Source: Bacillota bacterium
GTDB taxonomy: Bacteria; Bacillota; Bacilli; Lactobacillales; Enterococcaceae
Direction: 5' to 3'
Assembly (NCBI GenBank): GCA_023389005.1
Contig: JAEWFE010000134.1
Location: 1-8,038, forward strand
Length of the DNA: 8,038 nt
The notes below the pieces were generated by a model, which saw nothing but the letters and a program-made list of their open reading frames with translations, had not been told where the DNA came from and did no database searches. Position 1 is the stretch's first letter, and the number at the start of each line of letters is the position of its first letter. Position numbers and translations under genes: made by a program. Shown here piece after piece: positions 6,100 to 8,038 of this stretch.

Positions 6100-6104
6100 C
6101 CTCC
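6100..6104 (-). promoter_or_regulatory. Ribosome binding site that sets the lysS start
   Basis: Minus-strand GGAGG, 8 bases before TTG 6091. It lies inside the longer open frame that begins at ATG 6124, which has no such site. This is the reason for choosing the TTG start. Confidence 0.8.
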
Positions 6105-6146
6105 GTTTCAAAATTTGCACTCATTCATAATATTGCCAATGAAAGG

Positions 6147-6189
6147 CGAAAAAATCAAGCAAAATTTAGGAATGGCTTGATTTTTTTCG
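6147..6189 (-). terminator. Terminator after dusB
   Basis: On the minus strand AAAAAATCAAGC (6186-6175) pairs perfectly over 12 bp with GCTTGATTTTTT (6160-6149), around a 14-base loop. The T-run is part of the 3' arm. It begins shortly after the dusB stop. Its symmetry (A-run before, T-run after) means it could work on either strand, though no plus-strand gene needs it. Confidence 0.85.
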
Positions 6190-6197
6190 TCTATCTA

Positions 6198-7196
6198 TTA
6201 TCGCACAACAGGATTTTCCTCCGTTTTTTTCAAGAAGTCATCCAATAATTGAATCATTGTTGCTTTATCTTCCGTTTGGTTAATCGCTGCTTTGACTTTA
6301 GCCGCACGTGGAATGCCTTTTAGATAGTAAGCAGCATGTTGACGGAATTCACGAGAAGCGACTTTTTCCCCTTTTAAGTTAATCAAACGTTCAAAGTGGA
6401 CTTTTGCAATATCAATTTTCTCACGTGGGGTTGGTTCAGGTAATAATTCACCCGTTTCAAGATAATGCACCGTGCGTTTAATCATCCATGGATTACCTAA
6501 AGCAGCCCGACCGATCATCACCGCATCGCAGCCGACTTCCTCTAACATTTTCTTTGCATCTTCTGGTGTGCGGACATCGCCATTGCCCATAAATGGAATG
6601 TCGATGTTTTCTTTGACTTGACGCAAGATTTCCCAGTTGGCATGTCCTTCATACATTTGCACGCGTGTTCGACCATGCATTGCTAAAGCCGCTGCACCTC
6701 CTGCTTGAGCCGCTTTGGCATTTTCCACAGCAAATAAATGTGCTTCGTCCCAACCCGTACGCATTTTCACAGTTACGGGTAATTTCACCGCAGAAGATAC
6801 TGCATCGACCATTTCATAGACTTTATCTGGATCTAATAGCCATTTAGCACCGGCTTCAGCTTTGATTACCTTATTTACCGGACAACCCATGTTAATGTCG
6901 ATAATGGCTGCTTTGGTATTCGCTTCAACAAACTGAGCTGCTTCCACCAAGCTATCTTTATTGCCACCAAAGATTTGCACGCTTAACGGATATTCACGCT
7001 CATCGATGTAAAGCATATCTAAAGTCTTTTTATTGCGAAAATGAATCCCTTGATCACTAATCATCTCACATACAACCAGACCGGCTCCTGCTTCTTTGAC
7101 TGTCACCCGAAATGCCGCATTAGAAATTCCTGCCATCGGTGCCACTACAACTCGGTTTTTAATTTCCACATCGCCTATTTTCCAAGTATTTGTCAT
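6198..7196 (-). CDS. dusB: tRNA-dihydrouridine synthase, DusB family
   Basis: An FMN enzyme that uses NADPH to reduce specific uridines in tRNA to dihydrouridine. At 332 residues it has the usual family length. A TIM barrel (about 1-240) starts with RVVVAPMAGISNAAFR. The catalytic cysteine is C105 in NMGCPVNKV. K144 (VTVKMRTGW) and H174 (MHGRTR) match the flavin- and RNA-contacting positions, and GNGDV (204-208) and IGRAALGNPW (228-237) bind FMN phosphate. The C-terminal helical domain (about 250-332) contacts tRNA and has FRQHAAYYLKG. The ATG overlaps the hslO stop as ATGA, with GAGG 7 bases before it, so the two are co-transcribed and translationally coupled. The DusB assignment over other Dus types rests on overall similarity; the modified tRNA position cannot be read from sequence. 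Confidence 0.95.
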   Translation of the reverse strand: MTNTWKIGDVEIKNRVVVAPMAGISNAAFRVTVKEAGAGLVVCEMISDQGIHFRNKKTLDMLYIDEREYPLSVQIFGGNKDSLVEAAQFVEANTKAAIIDINMGCPVNKVIKAEAGAKWLLDPDKVYEMVDAVSSAVKLPVTVKMRTGWDEAHLFAVENAKAAQAGGAAALAMHGRTRVQMYEGHANWEILRQVKENIDIPFMGNGDVRTPEDAKKMLEEVGCDAVMIGRAALGNPWMIKRTVHYLETGELLPEPTPREKIDIAKVHFERLINLKGEKVASREFRQHAAYYLKGIPRAAKVKAAINQTEDKATMIQLLDDFLKKTEENPVVR

Positions 7197-8038
7197 TTGT
7201 TTTCCTCAATTTCTGTGATTAATCCTTGTAAGTCTTGCTCAGAGAAGTGATATTTATTCCCGCAAAAAGAGCAAACTGTTTCTGCACCATGGTCTTCATC
7301 TATCATTTCTTGTAATTCTTGACTTCCTAATGTAATTAAAGCCGCAGCAAATTTGTCTTTACTACAATCACATTTGAAGCAAACAGGTTGAGTTTCAAGA
7401 TAAAAAATGGTCGTGTCATCCAAAATGGTTTCTAAAATTTGCTCAGGCGTCATGCCACTATCTAAAAGACTAGATACACGTGGCAGACTGGCTAATTTTT
7501 GCTCTAGGCGTGAAATCAGCTCTTCACTTGCACCCGGCATGATTTGTAGCATAAATCCACCAGCTGTTTGAATGGTGTCATCTGGATTTACCAAGACACT
7601 TAAACCAACTGCTGAAGGGATTTGTTCAGAAGAAGCTAGATAATAGGTGAAATCTTCCCCTAGCTCACCAGATACAATCGGGGTTTGTCCAGTGAATGGT
7701 TCTTTAAGTCCTAAATCTTTAATGACGGTAAATAGCCCCTGTGTCCCGACTGCTCCTTTGACATCAATCTTACCTTGTGCATTTAATGGTAGGGCAACTT
7801 TCGGATTTTGGATGTACCCTTTAACTTCTCCTTTGGCATTTCCATCGACAATAATCGCTCCAGCAGGCCCATCGCCCATAATTTTAACCGTTAATTTATC
7901 TTCACCTTTTAAAGTCGATCCTAAAAGCAAGGTTCCCACTAAGGCACGACCTAAAGCAGCCGATGCCGTATGCCATGTTTCATGTCTGCGTTGCGCTTCA
8001 GCCACAGTATCCGTCGCATTTACCGCATAGGCACGTAC
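7193..8038 (-). CDS. hslO: Redox-regulated chaperone Hsp33 (5' end outside the window)
   Basis: Hsp33 is a cytoplasmic holdase: oxidative stress and unfolding release its zinc and form disulfides, which switches it on. The 281 residues seen read through to the window edge, beginning VRAYAVNATDTVAEAQRRH. A full family member is about 290 residues, so roughly a dozen N-terminal residues are missing; the GTG at 8005 lies inside the conserved domain and is not the start. The N-terminal domain has ASAALGRAL, KLTVKIMGDGPAGAI and SGELGEDFTYYL. The redox switch near the C-terminus keeps all four zinc cysteines, as CDC in KCDCSKDKF and CSFC in CSFCGNKYHF. It overlaps dusB by four bases (ATGA). Confidence 0.96.
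   Translation of the reverse strand, partial: VRAYAVNATDTVAEAQRRHETWHTASAALGRALVGTLLLGSTLKGEDKLTVKIMGDGPAGAIIVDGNAKGEVKGYIQNPKVALPLNAQGKIDVKGAVGTQGLFTVIKDLGLKEPFTGQTPIVSGELGEDFTYYLASSEQIPSAVGLSVLVNPDDTIQTAGGFMLQIMPGASEELISRLEQKLASLPRVSSLLDSGMTPEQILETILDDTTIFYLETQPVCFKCDCSKDKFAAALITLGSQELQEMIDEDHGAETVCSFCGNKYHFSEQDLQGLITEIEENK

Noticed and set aside
6092..6197. T-box or lysine riboswitch before lysS
   Set aside because: The gap is only about 100 bases and filled by the dusB terminator; no T-box sequence or lysine-riboswitch fold was found.
7647..8030. Plus-strand open frame of 127 codons opposite hslO
   Set aside because: Mirror of a well-supported gene; no ribosome binding site and no recognisable product.

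Overview
The window looks like the chromosome of a low-GC Gram-positive coccus of the Lactobacillales, most probably Enterococcaceae. The evidence is the protein sequences of HslO, DusB and LysS, strong GGAGG-type ribosome binding sites, and a 16S rRNA leader of enterococcal type. The genus is inferred from recalled family sequences, not from a search. Every supported gene lies on the minus strand, so transcription runs from high to low coordinates.

Layout in transcription order. (1) 8038-6198: hslO (5' end cut off by the window) and dusB overlap by an ATGA and end at a strong hairpin terminator. (2) 6091-4589: lysS, probably starting at a TTG codon behind a perfect GGAGG, followed by its own terminator. 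These three are housekeeping genes for redox chaperoning, tRNA dihydrouridylation and lysyl-tRNA charging. (3) 4491-541: an apparently accessory cassette with its own promoter. It has two adjacent WYL-domain regulators, a 181-bp structured intergenic region, and a DUF2828/TROVE-like (Ro60-type) protein with an intact von Willebrand A metal site. It ends in a G:U-rich terminator that works only in this direction. (4) 540-1: the control region of an rRNA operon whose 16S gene should begin just beyond the left edge. It has three good tandem promoters, the conserved leader element and a perfect leader hairpin.

The most interesting part is the WYL-WYL-Ro-like cassette between lysS and the rRNA operon. 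Bacterial Ro proteins are known partners of Y-type RNAs and act in RNA quality control and rRNA maturation. WYL proteins are often ligand-sensing regulators, some of defence or stress genes. A reasonable inference is an inducible RNA-surveillance or RNA-stress module. The gap in front of the Ro-like gene holds a predicted promoter, a 17-bp direct repeat (two mismatches) and nested complementary arms. These could be a Y-RNA-like transcript, an mRNA leader structure or operator DNA; the sequence alone does not decide. No mobile element, CRISPR array, tRNA gene or complete rRNA gene was found.
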